42,925 nt of DNA from DATGHS01 sp035307785 (GCA_035307785.1 DATGHS010000413.1:1-42925); one strand, 5' to 3'. Shown: positions 9,431 to 16,625, counted from the stretch's first letter. Notes: generated from the letters alone by a model not told the origin. A program made the numbers and translations.

Positions 9431-9458
9431 CGTAGAACGGAATAAATTCCGTTCTACG
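9431..9458. repeat. Perfect 13-bp-arm palindrome between divergent genes
   Basis: Arms 9431-9443 (CGTAGAACGGAAT) and 9446-9458 are perfect complements around an AA centre. It lies between the divergent S9 peptidase and RutE-like genes, 73 bp and 38 bp from their starts. It could be a dispersed repeat or an operator acting on both genes; the sequence alone does not decide. Confidence 0.7.
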
Positions 9459-9496
9459 CCCGCGGTTGAGAAGATCTCCCATTCACGAGGATCACC

Positions 9497-10090
9497 ATGA
9501 GCAACGTCATGAGCAGCGACGACCTGGATCTGATCTTCCGCAAAGCGCGCACGCACTTTGCCTGGCTCGACAAGCCGGTAGACGACTCCCTGCTTCAGCA
9601 GGTTTACGACCTGGCGAAAATGGGCCCGACGTCGGCCAACATGTGCCCGATGCGCATCGTCTTCGTGAAATCCAGGGAGGCAAAGGAGCGGCTGAAGCCG
9701 GCCCTTTCGCCCGGCAACGTGGACAAGACGATGGCGGCGCCAGCCACCGCCATCATCGCCATGGACGTGCACTTTTTCGAGCAGCTACCGAAGCTGTTCC
9801 CGCATACCGATGCCAAAGCATGGTTCAAAGATTTGCCGGAACCTGTCTTGGAGTACGTCGCCCTGCGCAATGGGTCGTTGCAAGGCGCTTACTTCATGTT
9901 GGCGGCCAGGGCCCTGGGGCTGGACTGCGGCCCGATGTCGGGGTTCGACAATGCCAAGGTGGATGCGGCGTTCTTTGCCGGCACCACCGTCAAATCAAAT
10001 TTCCTGTGCAATATTGGCCACGGCGATGCGAGCAAGCTGCACTCGCGCTCGCCACGGCTGACGTTCGAGGAAGCTTGCAGTGTGGTTTGA
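9497..10090 (+). CDS. rutE: Nitroreductase family protein, RutE-like (malonic semialdehyde reductase)
   Basis: The 197-aa length and sequence fit the RutE/YcdI branch of the FMN-dependent nitroreductase fold (E. coli RutE, 196 aa). Landmarks are ARTHFAWLDKPVDD near residue 16, KMGPTSANMCPMRIVFV (36-52), which builds the FMN site, and LGLDCGPMSGFDNAKVDAAFF near 140. The family reduces malonic semialdehyde to 3-hydroxypropionate in uracil breakdown, or reduces quinones and related electrophiles. No other rut gene is nearby, so a general aldehyde or quinone detoxification role fits the surrounding redox genes as well. A GAGGA ribosome-binding site precedes the ATG. The gene name rests on family resemblance only. 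Confidence 0.85.
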   Translation: MSNVMSSDDLDLIFRKARTHFAWLDKPVDDSLLQQVYDLAKMGPTSANMCPMRIVFVKSREAKERLKPALSPGNVDKTMAAPATAIIAMDVHFFEQLPKLFPHTDAKAWFKDLPEPVLEYVALRNGSLQGAYFMLAARALGLDCGPMSGFDNAKVDAAFFAGTTVKSNFLCNIGHGDASKLHSRSPRLTFEEACSVV

Positions 10091-10127
10091 GCTGTGCTAC
10101 TGATCCATCGCGGCTGATTAGTTAGCT

Positions 10128-10446
10128 AACCGTAGCCGCAGGCTTATGATCTTTGACTTTTTATTTGGACTTTTGGGTGAGGAAGGCGGCGAAGGAACCC
10201 CAACGGGGTTCGATATCACAGCCCAGGGTTGCCGCGCTTCGCGGCTACCCTGGGTGGAGATGTCGCCCCACGATCAACCCTGAAAGGGTTGCATCGTCCT
10301 CCGCCCAGGGTAGCGGCGAAGCGCCGCAACCCTGGGCTTTAGGATGTAACGCCTTCGGCGTAAAAACCAGCGTCGAAAGCCCAAGTAAATAGTCAAATTT
10401 CATTAGCCTGCAAATTGACCGCGGGCTAAAGCCTGCGGCTACGGTT
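10128..10446. repeat. Nested palindromic element with ~31-bp terminal inverted repeats and five internal hairpins
   Basis: This element fills the 382-bp gap between the RutE-like gene and the next gene. Terminal inverted repeats 10138-10168 and 10381-10411 match in about 26 of 31 positions. Between them lie five hairpins: near 10196-10210 (GAACCCC/GGGGTTC), 10222-10254 (15-bp arms, one mismatch), 10274-10290 (CAACCCT/AGGGTTG), 10303-10337 (16-bp arms, one mismatch, nearly the reverse complement of the second) and 10348-10360. Outside, 10128-10146 and 10419-10446 are copies of the 4758-4812 repeat unit, the first apparently split by the element. No ORF with a transposase motif is present, so it resembles a non-autonomous (MITE- or REP-composite-like) element. 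Confidence 0.7.
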
Positions 10447-10472
10447 TTGGAACTACGGTTTTGAAACGGCCT

Positions 10473-11117
10473 CTACTTTTGTTGCAGCAGTTTGAATGCG
10501 TGCGACCACTCATTGCGCAGGAAACCCGGGATCAGCCAGAGCATGCAGAGCGGCTCGATGGCCCGGGCGCTCTCAACTTTGCCCATGTCGGCCGTGTCCC
10601 AGCCGAATTGATCGCAGATGCCGCGCACGGTCTGCTTGGCTGCGTCATCATTGCCGCAAATAAACATCGTCGGCTTGCCTTCCTTGAATTGCGGGTTGAT
10701 CATGAGCCGGTTGCCGACCGAGTTGAACGCTTTCACGAAGCGGGCCTGCGGAAACTCGCGCTGCAAGCGCTCCATGAGCGATTCATCCAGACTGGTGAAA
10801 AACTTTAGCACGCCGTTGACCGGTGGCGCGTCGGCAATGGGGTTGCAGGCGTCGATCACCACTTTGCCGGCCAGGTTGGCCGCCCCGGCCTGCCGCAACG
10901 CCTCGGCCGCCACCTTGCCGTTGACCGCCAGCACCACGACCTCGCCGAATTTGGCCGTGTCGGCAAAACTGCCCACATGGGCTTTCTTGCGCTGCGCTTG
11001 CCAGTCTTTTAGCTTCGCCGGATCGCGCGTGCCAAGCATGAGATCATGGCCATACTTGATAAAACCTTCGCCCAGGGCCTTGGCCACGTCTCCGGAACCG
11101 AGGATTCCGACTTTCAT
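10473..11117 (-). CDS. NADP-binding oxidoreductase of the F420-dependent NADP reductase (NADP_oxidored_F420) family
   Basis: The 214-aa protein starts at the ATG at 11117, which has AGGAG seven bases upstream; an in-frame start at 11150 would add 11 unsupported residues. The N-terminus MKVGILGSGDVAKALGEGF is a Rossmann dinucleotide site (GxGxxA), and the downstream LMLGTRDPAKL and VIDACNPIAD fit the 'NADP oxidoreductase, coenzyme F420-dependent' fold. Many members do not use F420 and simply bind NADP(H), so the electron partner is uncertain. No cofactor F420 biosynthesis gene is visible here. It is the third gene of a minus-strand group that follows the alcohol dehydrogenase and DUF202 genes, suggesting a shared redox role. 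Confidence 0.85.
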   Translation of the reverse strand: MKVGILGSGDVAKALGEGFIKYGHDLMLGTRDPAKLKDWQAQRKKAHVGSFADTAKFGEVVVLAVNGKVAAEALRQAGAANLAGKVVIDACNPIADAPPVNGVLKFFTSLDESLMERLQREFPQARFVKAFNSVGNRLMINPQFKEGKPTMFICGNDDAAKQTVRGICDQFGWDTADMGKVESARAIEPLCMLWLIPGFLRNEWSHAFKLLQQK

Positions 11118-11169
11118 GAGCGTCTCCTTGGGAAAAAGAGCGGATGACATGGAATGGATCGTTCTTTGC

Positions 11170-11682
11170 TCATTCGGCAGCCTTCGCCCCCGTCTCGTCC
11201 ATCGAGTGACTGCTCGGAACGCCGACGATCCCGTTGTTGGAACCGAAGTTCATGGTTGTCTCCCTGGCATTTTCGGCATGGGACCGCATCGAATTCTGAA
11301 CCCAAAGCAGATAAATGGCCATGGCAGCGCCCACGAGCGCCAAAAAGAAAGCAATCGCGGCGGCGACGGCTGTACCGCGAGACTGCGCGGCTTGGCCGCG
11401 CAGCATGCCCCGCACCAATCGAAGATGTCGCCAGCCCGCAAATGCATTCACCGCCACGCCGAGGGCAATGATGGCTGTGCCGAATAACGGCGATAGCCCC
11501 TGCGACGGCGCTGGCTGTTCAGAACGGATGACCATAAGCTGCTGCAGAAAGAGCCCAAAGCGCGCAACGACGAAACCAAGCCCCATCAGCGCGAGCCCCG
11601 TGCGAATCCAGGCCAGCAGCGTACGCTCCGCGGCCAAATAATCGCTCAAACCCGGCTTGGGGCCATCCTCCGGCTGCGGCAT
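11170..11682 (-). CDS. DUF202 (YidH-like) inner membrane protein
   Basis: The product is about 170 aa with the DUF202 signature LAAERTLLAWIRTGLALMGLGF in the first quarter, including the conserved TLLAWIRTG. Three membrane segments are visible: around the signature, at LFGTAIIALGVAVNAFAG, and at AVAAAIAFFLALVGAAMAIYLLW. The function of the family is unknown. An ATG at 11697 lies one base from the alcohol dehydrogenase stop; the second ATG at 11682 has AAAGGGG upstream, so I chose it, but either is possible. The hydrophilic C-terminal tail of about 40 residues is longer than in the bacterial YidH proteins. Confidence 0.82.
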   Translation of the reverse strand: MPQPEDGPKPGLSDYLAAERTLLAWIRTGLALMGLGFVVARFGLFLQQLMVIRSEQPAPSQGLSPLFGTAIIALGVAVNAFAGWRHLRLVRGMLRGQAAQSRGTAVAAAIAFFLALVGAAMAIYLLWVQNSMRSHAENARETTMNFGSNNGIVGVPSSHSMDETGAKAAE

Positions 11683-11698
11683 GCTCGCCCCTTTCATG

Positions 11699-12712
11699 TC
11701 AACTTACGGTGAGCACCACGCGAAAGCGCGCTTTGCCCTGGATCATGTGCTCATAGGCCTCGGCTGCCTTGGCCAGCGGGAAAGTTTCGATCATCGGCAT
11801 TACACCCGTAAGCTCGCTGAAGTTCAGCGTATCTTCTGAATCGCGGGCTGTGCCGGAAGGCCAGCCGGCAATCGACTTCCCAGAAAGCAGCATGGCGGGG
11901 ACGACCGGCATCGGCTCGAAGGAGGCGCCGACGATGAGCAGTTTGCCGCGCGGCATGAGGCCGTTGATCACGGAAGCCATCGCTTTCGAACTTGGGGCCG
12001 TGGCCAAAATCAGGTGCGCGCCGCCCAATTTCTGCAATTCAGCCGCAGGATCGCTGCTGGCCGAGTCGATGTACGTGGCCGCACCGAGCTTCCGTGCCAG
12101 TTCCGCCTTATCCTTGCCGCTGGAAATGGCAATCGTGTGGAAGCCCATCTTGGCCGCAAATTGCACGCCGAGATGGCCCAGCCCGCCGATGCCCTGAACC
12201 GCAACGCGGTCGCCGGGACGGGCGCCGCTATTGCGCAACGCATTGAACGTGGTGATGCCGGCACATAAGAGCGGCGCTGCCGCGACCACATCGAGCGCTG
12301 CCGGAAAGCGGGCCAGGGCTTCCTGCCGGGTAATCATGTACTCCGCATAGCCGCCATCGCTGTTGATGCCGGTGATTTGACCGCGAACGCAGTTGAGGAA
12401 ATCGCCTCGGCGGCAGCTATCGCACTCGAAGCAATGGCCGCCATGCCAACCGACGCCGACGCGCTCGCCGGGCTTCCATGCTGTGACGCCGCTGCCGACC
12501 GCATCGATGCGGCCGACCACTTCGTGGCCTGGAACCCGAGGATATGTAATAACGGGCCAAAGCCCGTCCTTGATTAGTTGGTCGCTGTGGCACACGCCGC
12601 ATGCTTCGACCTTGATGCGCACCTGGTTCGCCGCCGGGTCGGGAATCGGCCGCTCGACGACCTCAAAGTTAGAGCGCGGTTTGCTGATCTGGACCGCTTG
12701 CATCTTGGGCAT
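11699..12712 (-). CDS. Zinc-dependent alcohol dehydrogenase (AdhP-like MDR)
   Basis: The 337-aa protein is a medium-chain dehydrogenase. Catalytic zinc ligands are Cys41 (GVCHSD), His63-Glu64 (PGHE) and Cys150 (PLLCAGITTF). The structural zinc has Cys94, Cys97, Cys100 and Cys108 (CX2CX2CX7C). NAD(P) binds at GIGGLGHLG (174-182). The closest relatives by eye are AdhP/AdhA-type ethanol or cinnamyl-alcohol-type dehydrogenases that interconvert alcohols and aldehydes. The ATG at 12712 has GGAGG seven bases upstream; an in-frame start at 12772 only adds residues translated from an intergenic repeat. It leads the DUF202 and F420-reductase-like genes on the minus strand, with the OsmC gene 76 bp upstream. 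Confidence 0.92.
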   Translation of the reverse strand: MPKMQAVQISKPRSNFEVVERPIPDPAANQVRIKVEACGVCHSDQLIKDGLWPVITYPRVPGHEVVGRIDAVGSGVTAWKPGERVGVGWHGGHCFECDSCRRGDFLNCVRGQITGINSDGGYAEYMITRQEALARFPAALDVVAAAPLLCAGITTFNALRNSGARPGDRVAVQGIGGLGHLGVQFAAKMGFHTIAISSGKDKAELARKLGAATYIDSASSDPAAELQKLGGAHLILATAPSSKAMASVINGLMPRGKLLIVGASFEPMPVVPAMLLSGKSIAGWPSGTARDSEDTLNFSELTGVMPMIETFPLAKAAEAYEHMIQGKARFRVVLTVS

Positions 12713-12733
12713 AAACGTCCTCCGGCAGGATTT

Positions 12734-12755
12734 CCCACGGACTTCCGTCCGCGGG
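12734..12755. repeat. Short hairpin between osmC and the alcohol dehydrogenase gene
   Basis: Arms CCCACGGAC (12734-12742) and GTCCGCGGG (12747-12755) pair in eight of nine positions around TTCC. There is no T-run on the minus strand, so it is more likely a dispersed repeat or mRNA-processing hairpin than a terminator. It sits just upstream of the alcohol dehydrogenase ribosome-binding site. Confidence 0.5.
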
Positions 12756-12788
12756 CTTTCTTCGCTCACCACTCACCCCTCACACTCA

Positions 12789-13223
12789 TTACTCACTCAC
12801 CAACTTCGCATCCAGAGTGATTTCTGCTTTCAGCAACTTCGACACCGGGCAGCCGGCCTTGGCCTTGGCGGCAAGTTTCTCGAATGTGGCCTGATCGGCC
12901 CCGGGTATCTTCGCATTCAGCGTCAGGTGACTGCTGGTGATCGCGAAGCCGTCGGGCAGTTGTTCCAGTGTCACTTCGGCCGTGGCGTCCATTTGCTCGG
13001 CCGTGAGCTTCGCCTCGCCAAGAATCATCGAGAGGGCCATGACGAAGCAACTCGCATGAGCCGCGGCAATCAGCTCCTCCGGATTGCTGCCGCGTTGCCC
13101 TTCGATGCGCGACGCGAAGCCATAGGGGTACGTTTTCAGCGCTCCGCTTTCGGTCGAGATGGTTCCTTTCCCGTCTCGCAATCCGCCCTGCCACGATGCC
13201 GATCCTTTGCGCTTGATCTTCAT
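12789..13223 (-). CDS. osmC: OsmC family peroxiredoxin
   Basis: The 144-aa product has the size of E. coli OsmC (143 aa) and its two redox cysteines: Cys59 in AAAHASCFVMALS and Cys125 in AKAGCPVSKLL. Other landmarks are SASWQGGLRDGKGTIST at the N-terminus and RGSNPEELIAAAH. The family reduces organic hydroperoxides through a Cys-Cys cycle. The spacing and CPVS ending point to OsmC, not Ohr. The ATG at 13223 follows AAGGAG; a longer in-frame reading to 13400 runs through the promoter region and is rejected. It is divergent from the MarR regulator gene, a common arrangement for peroxide- or quinone-responsive repressors, so MarR may control it. Confidence 0.92.
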   Translation of the reverse strand: MKIKRKGSASWQGGLRDGKGTISTESGALKTYPYGFASRIEGQRGSNPEELIAAAHASCFVMALSMILGEAKLTAEQMDATAEVTLEQLPDGFAITSSHLTLNAKIPGADQATFEKLAAKAKAGCPVSKLLKAEITLDAKLVSE

Positions 13224-13424
13224 GGTGCATACTCCTTCCGCTGAGGATGAAACGAGCACAGCAGGCCGATCGAGTTGCCGGCCAAAACGAACGTCGTCGA
13301 TTCTGAGCGTAACGAATGGACATCCCTGCCGCGAGGAGCCGACAGTCAAAATAATGTGCGTGCCGGATGAAACACTCCGCCGATTGAGTTGAAGAAGCAC
13401 AAGTGTGAATCATCCGATGCTTCG

Positions 13425-13430
13425 ATTATA
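13425..13430 (-). promoter_or_regulatory. Candidate -10 box for osmC
   Basis: The minus strand reads TATAAT at 13430-13425, a consensus -10. No good -35 lies at the right distance, so an activator or a false match are both possible. The untranslated leader would be about 195 bases. The rest of the 13224-13540 gap shows nothing else I can assign. Confidence 0.35.
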
Positions 13431-13540
13431 CGAGCTTGGCACGACACGGCCATTCGGCCAGTAGGACGATGGTGCACGGCAACGACGACAGGCCGCCGTG
13501 TTTAGATTTCTGGGAATCAGAAAAAATCGGCAACAAAGAC

Positions 13541-13569
13541 TTGACAAACAGTTAGTTTATATGTAAACT
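13541..13569 (+). promoter_or_regulatory. marR promoter with overlapping palindromic operator
   Basis: A -35 TTGACA at 13541-13546 and -10 TAAACT at 13564-13569 are separated by exactly 17 bp, close to a consensus sigma-70 promoter. The -10 is buried in the palindrome AGTTTATATGTAAACT (13554-13569, 14 of 16 symmetric), which would let the bound MarR block RNA polymerase. The half-site ATGTAAA is repeated upstream of the pirin gene. The predicted start of transcription is near 13576. Confidence 0.7.
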
Positions 13570-13599
13570 ATTGTCATGTTCATGAAAGTGGGCTCCGCG

Positions 13600-14079
13600 A
13601 TGACCAACCCCAAGCTCCAGCACGAATTGAAAAAGCGGCGGCCTTTTGACTCGGCCTATGAGGAAGCACTCTTGAGCTTGGTGCGCACCAGTGATCGGAT
13701 GGAAATTCAGTTCGCGCGCCTGTTTCGGGAACATGGCATCACGCCGTCGCAGTACAACGTGTTGCGGATCTTGCGCGGCGAAGGAAAGCCGTTGCCGATA
13801 TTGGAAATCGCCAGCCGCACCGTCTGCGTGGTCCCCGGAATTACTGGCCTTATTGACCGACTGGAAGAGGCCGGCCTCGTGAATCGCCTGCGCTGTGAAA
13901 AGGATCGCCGCGTGATTTATGTTGCGCTCAAGGACAAGGGTATGGAGACCCTGGCCGGATTGGATGAACCGCTCGCCGAATTGCACCAGAAGCTGGTGGG
14001 CCACCTCGCGCAGGCCGAGGTGAAGGAATTGATCCGTTTGCTGGAAAAATTGCGCGGACCCTGGAGCGATGTACATTGA
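13600..14079 (+). CDS. MarR family transcriptional regulator
   Basis: The protein is 159 aa from the ATG at 13600 (167 aa from ATG 13576). I prefer 13600 because MTNPKLQHELKKRRPF aligns with the usual N-terminus of this MarR subgroup and it leaves a 24-base leader after the predicted transcription start; 13576 would be a leaderless start. The winged helix spans about residues 40-105: ITPSQYNVLRILRG, LPILEIASRT (recognition helix region) and the wing DRRVIYVALKDKG. A C-terminal helix ends in LLEKLRGPW. MarR proteins next to pirin and DoxX genes commonly respond to quinones or electrophiles. The palindrome over its own promoter and the matching half-sites before the pirin gene imply autoregulation and control of the pirin-doxX pair. 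The ligand is not known. Confidence 0.9.
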   Translation: MTNPKLQHELKKRRPFDSAYEEALLSLVRTSDRMEIQFARLFREHGITPSQYNVLRILRGEGKPLPILEIASRTVCVVPGITGLIDRLEEAGLVNRLRCEKDRRVIYVALKDKGMETLAGLDEPLAELHQKLVGHLAQAEVKELIRLLEKLRGPWSDVH

Positions 14080-14093
14080 GGTTTTTTTGGCCA

Positions 14094-14126
14094 TTTACAT
14101 GATATATAAACAATTTGAATGTAAAC
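14094..14126 (+). promoter_or_regulatory. Second putative MarR binding region upstream of pirin
   Basis: The half-site seen in the marR operator recurs here as TTTACAT (14094-14100, inverted), with an imperfect partner ATATAAA at 14104-14110, and as ATGTAAAC at 14119-14126. The region sits in the 62-bp gap between the marR stop and the pirin start. This suggests that the repressor also controls the downstream pair separately. Confidence 0.5.
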
Positions 14127-14141
14127 AAAAAGGAGATGCCA

Positions 14142-14840
14142 ATGATTCGTATTCGCAAAGCAGCCGAGCGCGGCCACTTCAATCACGGTTGGCTCAACAC
14201 GTACCACACCTTTTCGTTTGGCGACTATTACGACCCCGCACACATGGGCTTTCGCTCGTTGCGCGTCATGAACGATGACCTTGTCGAGCCCGGCCAGGGC
14301 TTCGGCATGCACGGCCATCGCGACATGGAAATCGTTACCTATGTGCTCGAAGGCGCCTTGCAGCACCGCGACAGCATGAGCAACGGCTCGATCATCAAAG
14401 CCGGCCAGCTGCAGCGCATGACCGCGGGCACCGGCATTCGACACAGCGAGTTCAATCCATCGCAGACGGATTGGTTGCACCTGTACCAGATTTGGCTATT
14501 GCCCGAGCGACCGGGCCTGACGCCCAGTTATGAAGAGCTTCAGGCGCCGGCCGAGGAAAACAATGGCCGCTTTCGTTTAGTCGCGTCGCCCGATGGCGCG
14601 GCAGGTTCGATGACGATCCACCAAGACGCGCGCTTGAACCTGGCTTCGATTGTTCCCGGCCAGACGGTGGAACAACAAATCCAGCCGGGCCGGTCGGCGT
14701 GGCTTCAGATTCTGCGGGGAAGAGTGAGCTTCCTTGGCAATGAATTGTCGGCCGGCGACGGAGTGGCCATCACGAACGAAAATCGCGTGGCGGTTCAAGC
14801 CGCCGTTCCTTCTGAAGTGTTGTTGTTCGACCTCGCTTAA
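14142..14840 (+). CDS. Pirin family protein (YhhW-like, quercetin 2,3-dioxygenase type)
   Basis: The product is 232 aa, the size of E. coli YhhW (231 aa). It is a bicupin with the metal ligands His57, His59, His101 and Glu103 in GMHGHRDMEIV and GIRHSEFN. The N-terminal MIRIRKAAERGHFNHGWLNTYHTFSFGDYYDP is diagnostic. YhhW-type pirins can cleave quercetin, though their usual role may be sensing or detoxifying electrophiles. The ATG at 14142 follows AAAGGAGATGCCA; an earlier ATG at 14115 lies inside the putative operator and lacks a ribosome-binding site. It is followed 12 bp later by doxX. Confidence 0.93.
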   Translation: MIRIRKAAERGHFNHGWLNTYHTFSFGDYYDPAHMGFRSLRVMNDDLVEPGQGFGMHGHRDMEIVTYVLEGALQHRDSMSNGSIIKAGQLQRMTAGTGIRHSEFNPSQTDWLHLYQIWLLPERPGLTPSYEELQAPAEENNGRFRLVASPDGAAGSMTIHQDARLNLASIVPGQTVEQQIQPGRSAWLQILRGRVSFLGNELSAGDGVAITNENRVAVQAAVPSEVLLFDLA

Positions 14841-14852
14841 AGGAGAGTTGTC

Positions 14853-15317
14853 ATGTTCAAGCCGCGAAACATTACGACTGTGGTGGGCCGGTTCTTCCTG
14901 AGCGCCATTTTTCTGATGGCGGCTTTGGGCAACAAGATTCCTCATTTCAGCGATGTGGCGAAGCTGATGGGTTCTGTCGGCATTCCTGCGCCGGAATTCA
15001 TGCTAGTGGGCGCGATTGTTTTCCTGATCACCGGCAGCCTGTCGGTGATCCTTGGTTTCCGTGCCCGGATTGGCGCCGGGCTGTTGCTGACGTTCCTTGT
15101 GCTGGCCAGCTATTTCTTCCACCCTTTCTGGAAGCTGGAAGGCGCGGCACAGCAGGAACAAATGATTCAGTTCATGAAGAATCTGTCGATGATGGGCGCG
15201 ATGTTGTTCATCATGGCGAACGGGTCCGGGCCGTGGAGCCTGGATTCGGTGTGGCAAGACCGGCAGGCAGCCGCGGCGCGGAATAAAGAAAGCGCCGTCT
15301 TACAAGAAGTCGGCTGA
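14853..15317 (+). CDS. DoxX family membrane protein
   Basis: This 154-aa protein has four predicted membrane segments: VVGRFFLSAIFLMAALGNK, FMLVGAIVFLITGSLSVIL, IGAGLLLTFLVLASYFF and MMGAMLFIMANGSGPW. The GRFFLSAIFL start and GSLSVILGFRARIGAGLL are typical of DoxX/DoxD-like proteins, which associate with quinone or thiosulfate redox and oxidative-stress complexes. An AAAGGAGAG site precedes the ATG by seven bases. With MarR and pirin upstream, it completes a probable electrophile-responsive operon. Confidence 0.88.
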   Translation: MFKPRNITTVVGRFFLSAIFLMAALGNKIPHFSDVAKLMGSVGIPAPEFMLVGAIVFLITGSLSVILGFRARIGAGLLLTFLVLASYFFHPFWKLEGAAQQEQMIQFMKNLSMMGAMLFIMANGSGPWSLDSVWQDRQAAAARNKESAVLQEVG

Positions 15318-15380
15318 TATCATTTGGGGGTTATAGAATGAACGTCGCTGCTTTGCACCAGCGCGCCAAAATGATTCGGT

Positions 15381-15446
15381 GAGCCGCGCCCGGGTAAGCG
15401 GCCGGGTTGTGCCCGCCACGGCCCGGCCGCTTACCCGGCGCGGCTC
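15381..15446. repeat. Large GC-rich palindrome 3' to doxX and the lipoprotein gene
   Basis: Arms 15381-15406 and 15422-15446 pair over 25 bp with one bulged base around a 15-base loop. The core (GAGCCG...GGTAAGCGGCCGG) resembles the repeat embedded in the S9 peptidase gene. It lies between the convergent ends of doxX and the lipoprotein gene, so it could end transcription from both sides, but no T-run is present. Confidence 0.75.
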
Positions 15447-15453
15447 GCCCGAG

Positions 15454-15885
15454 CTACTTGTTGCTGCTATTCCAGGTTCCGCCCGACTCCTTGGAAATCC
15501 ATTCTCCCGCCCCCGGCGCCGCCAGGCTGACGCGCATGACTTCGCCGACATATTTCATGGCCGCTTGCCAGAATCGATTCCAATCCGGATCCTTTTGTGC
15601 CTTCTCCAAATCCTTCATGGCCTTGTCCATGTCTTCTTTGGTCGCGGTACGATTGCTGTTTGCTTGTTGTTGTGCCTTCTGCAATTCGCTGCTTTCGCGC
15701 AGCCGATTCAATTTCGGCTTGAGCTTCGGCTTGGCCGCCTCGAAGGTTTTGGCATCCTTGACCGTGGCCAGGATTTCCGTCGCTTCGGTCATCAGGTCGG
15801 CCGTCTCACCCAGCGTCAGCGGCCGCCTCGTGCAACCCGTGATGACCAAAGCCAGTCCGATAATCGGAAGAATAAATCGGCGCAC
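15454..15885 (-). CDS. Small lipoprotein of unknown function
   Basis: The product is 143 aa from a GTG at 15885 that has AAAGGA eight bases upstream. A longer frame to 16200 has no start near the signal sequence and overlaps hisB, so it is rejected. The N-terminus is a lipoprotein signal (VRRFILPIIGLALVITGC, lipobox ITGC, Cys18). The mature part is short and charged (KPKLKPKLNRLRESSELQKAQQQ), probably helical or coiled coil, with tails rich in Lys and Ala. No domain is recognised. It lies downstream of hisB on the same strand with a 77-bp gap, so it may be co-transcribed with the his genes without any link to histidine. Confidence 0.75.
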   Translation of the reverse strand: MRRFILPIIGLALVITGCTRRPLTLGETADLMTEATEILATVKDAKTFEAAKPKLKPKLNRLRESSELQKAQQQANSNRTATKEDMDKAMKDLEKAQKDPDWNRFWQAAMKYVGEVMRVSLAAPGAGEWISKESGGTWNSSNK

Positions 15886-15962
15886 GGTTGGTCCTTTCTG
15901 ATTAGGCCGGGCTTCCTCAAAACGGTGGGTTAGGTCGAAGCATAAGCGAGGATTCGAGAAAG

Positions 15963-16550
15963 CTACAGGGTCCCCTTCGTCGACGGAATACCGCTGCTGC
16001 GCGGGTCGGACTCCACAGCCTGCCGCAGCGCGCGGGCGGTGGCTTTGAAAGTCCCTTCGATAATGTGATGCGAGTTGTGGCCGTGATGGCAGAGAATGTG
16101 CAAGTTCAGCGCGCCCGCTGATGACACAGCCCGCCAGAATTCCTCGGCCAATGGCGTGTTGAACGATCCCAGCACTTCGGCCGGCAAAGCAACTTTCCAA
16201 ACCAGAAATGGCCGGCCCGAAAGATCGATGGCTGCGGTCACCAATGTTTCATCCATCGGCACTGTGGCACTGCCATAGCGGCGAATGCCGGCTTTGTCGC
16301 CCAGCGCCTGGCCCAGTGCCTTTCCGAAGCAGATGCCCACGTCTTCCACGGTGTGATGCGCATCGACGTGCAGATCACCGTCGGCCTTCACCGAGAGATC
16401 GATCAAGCTGTGCTTGGCGAGCAACGTGAGCATGTGGTCGAAAAAGCCGATGCCGGTATTTATCTCCGCCGCGCCCGTGCCGTCGAGGTCCAGGCGCAGC
16501 GCGATTTTGGTTTCGTTGGTCGTGCGTTCAATCCGAGCAGTCCGCGGCAT
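15963..16550 (-). CDS. hisB: Imidazoleglycerol-phosphate dehydratase
   Basis: The 195-aa length is that of a monofunctional HisB. It dehydrates imidazole-glycerol phosphate to imidazole-acetol phosphate in histidine biosynthesis. Metal-binding motifs are visible: DAHHTVEDVGICFG (His65, His66, Glu69) and LHILCHHGHNSHHIIE, together with INTGIGFFDHMLTLLAKH. The ATG at 16550 (MPRTARIERTTNETKI) has AGAAGG upstream; an in-frame ATG at 16571 is less supported. It is the last his gene in hisD-hisC-(unknown)-hisB, with a palindromic repeat in the 80-bp gap upstream. Confidence 0.95.
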   Translation of the reverse strand: MPRTARIERTTNETKIALRLDLDGTGAAEINTGIGFFDHMLTLLAKHSLIDLSVKADGDLHVDAHHTVEDVGICFGKALGQALGDKAGIRRYGSATVPMDETLVTAAIDLSGRPFLVWKVALPAEVLGSFNTPLAEEFWRAVSSAGALNLHILCHHGHNSHHIIEGTFKATARALRQAVESDPRSSGIPSTKGTL

Positions 16551-16568
16551 TGTTGACCTTCTAGTTTT

Positions 16569-16625
16569 CACCGCGATGGCGCAAAGAGCGCAAAGAATCT
16601 TTGCATTCTTTGTGCCTTCGCGGTG
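16569..16625. repeat. Palindromic repeat between hisB and the unknown membrane gene
   Basis: Arms 16569-16587 and 16607-16625 (CACCGCGA.GGC.CAAAGA) pair in 17 of 19 positions, and the loop holds a nested palindrome (GCAAAGA/TCTTTGC). This type is widely dispersed in planctomycete genomes, from general knowledge. It falls inside the his operon, where it could form a strong mRNA hairpin between two genes. Confidence 0.7.

Noticed and set aside
9466..10125. 219-aa ORF on the plus strand in another frame of the RutE-like gene
   Set aside because: It is a shadow frame; the RutE frame has a ribosome-binding site and family motifs.
15886..16200. N-terminal extension of the small lipoprotein ORF to 16200
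   Set aside because: It overlaps hisB and would bury the lipoprotein signal; the GTG at 15885 has a ribosome-binding site and begins the signal.
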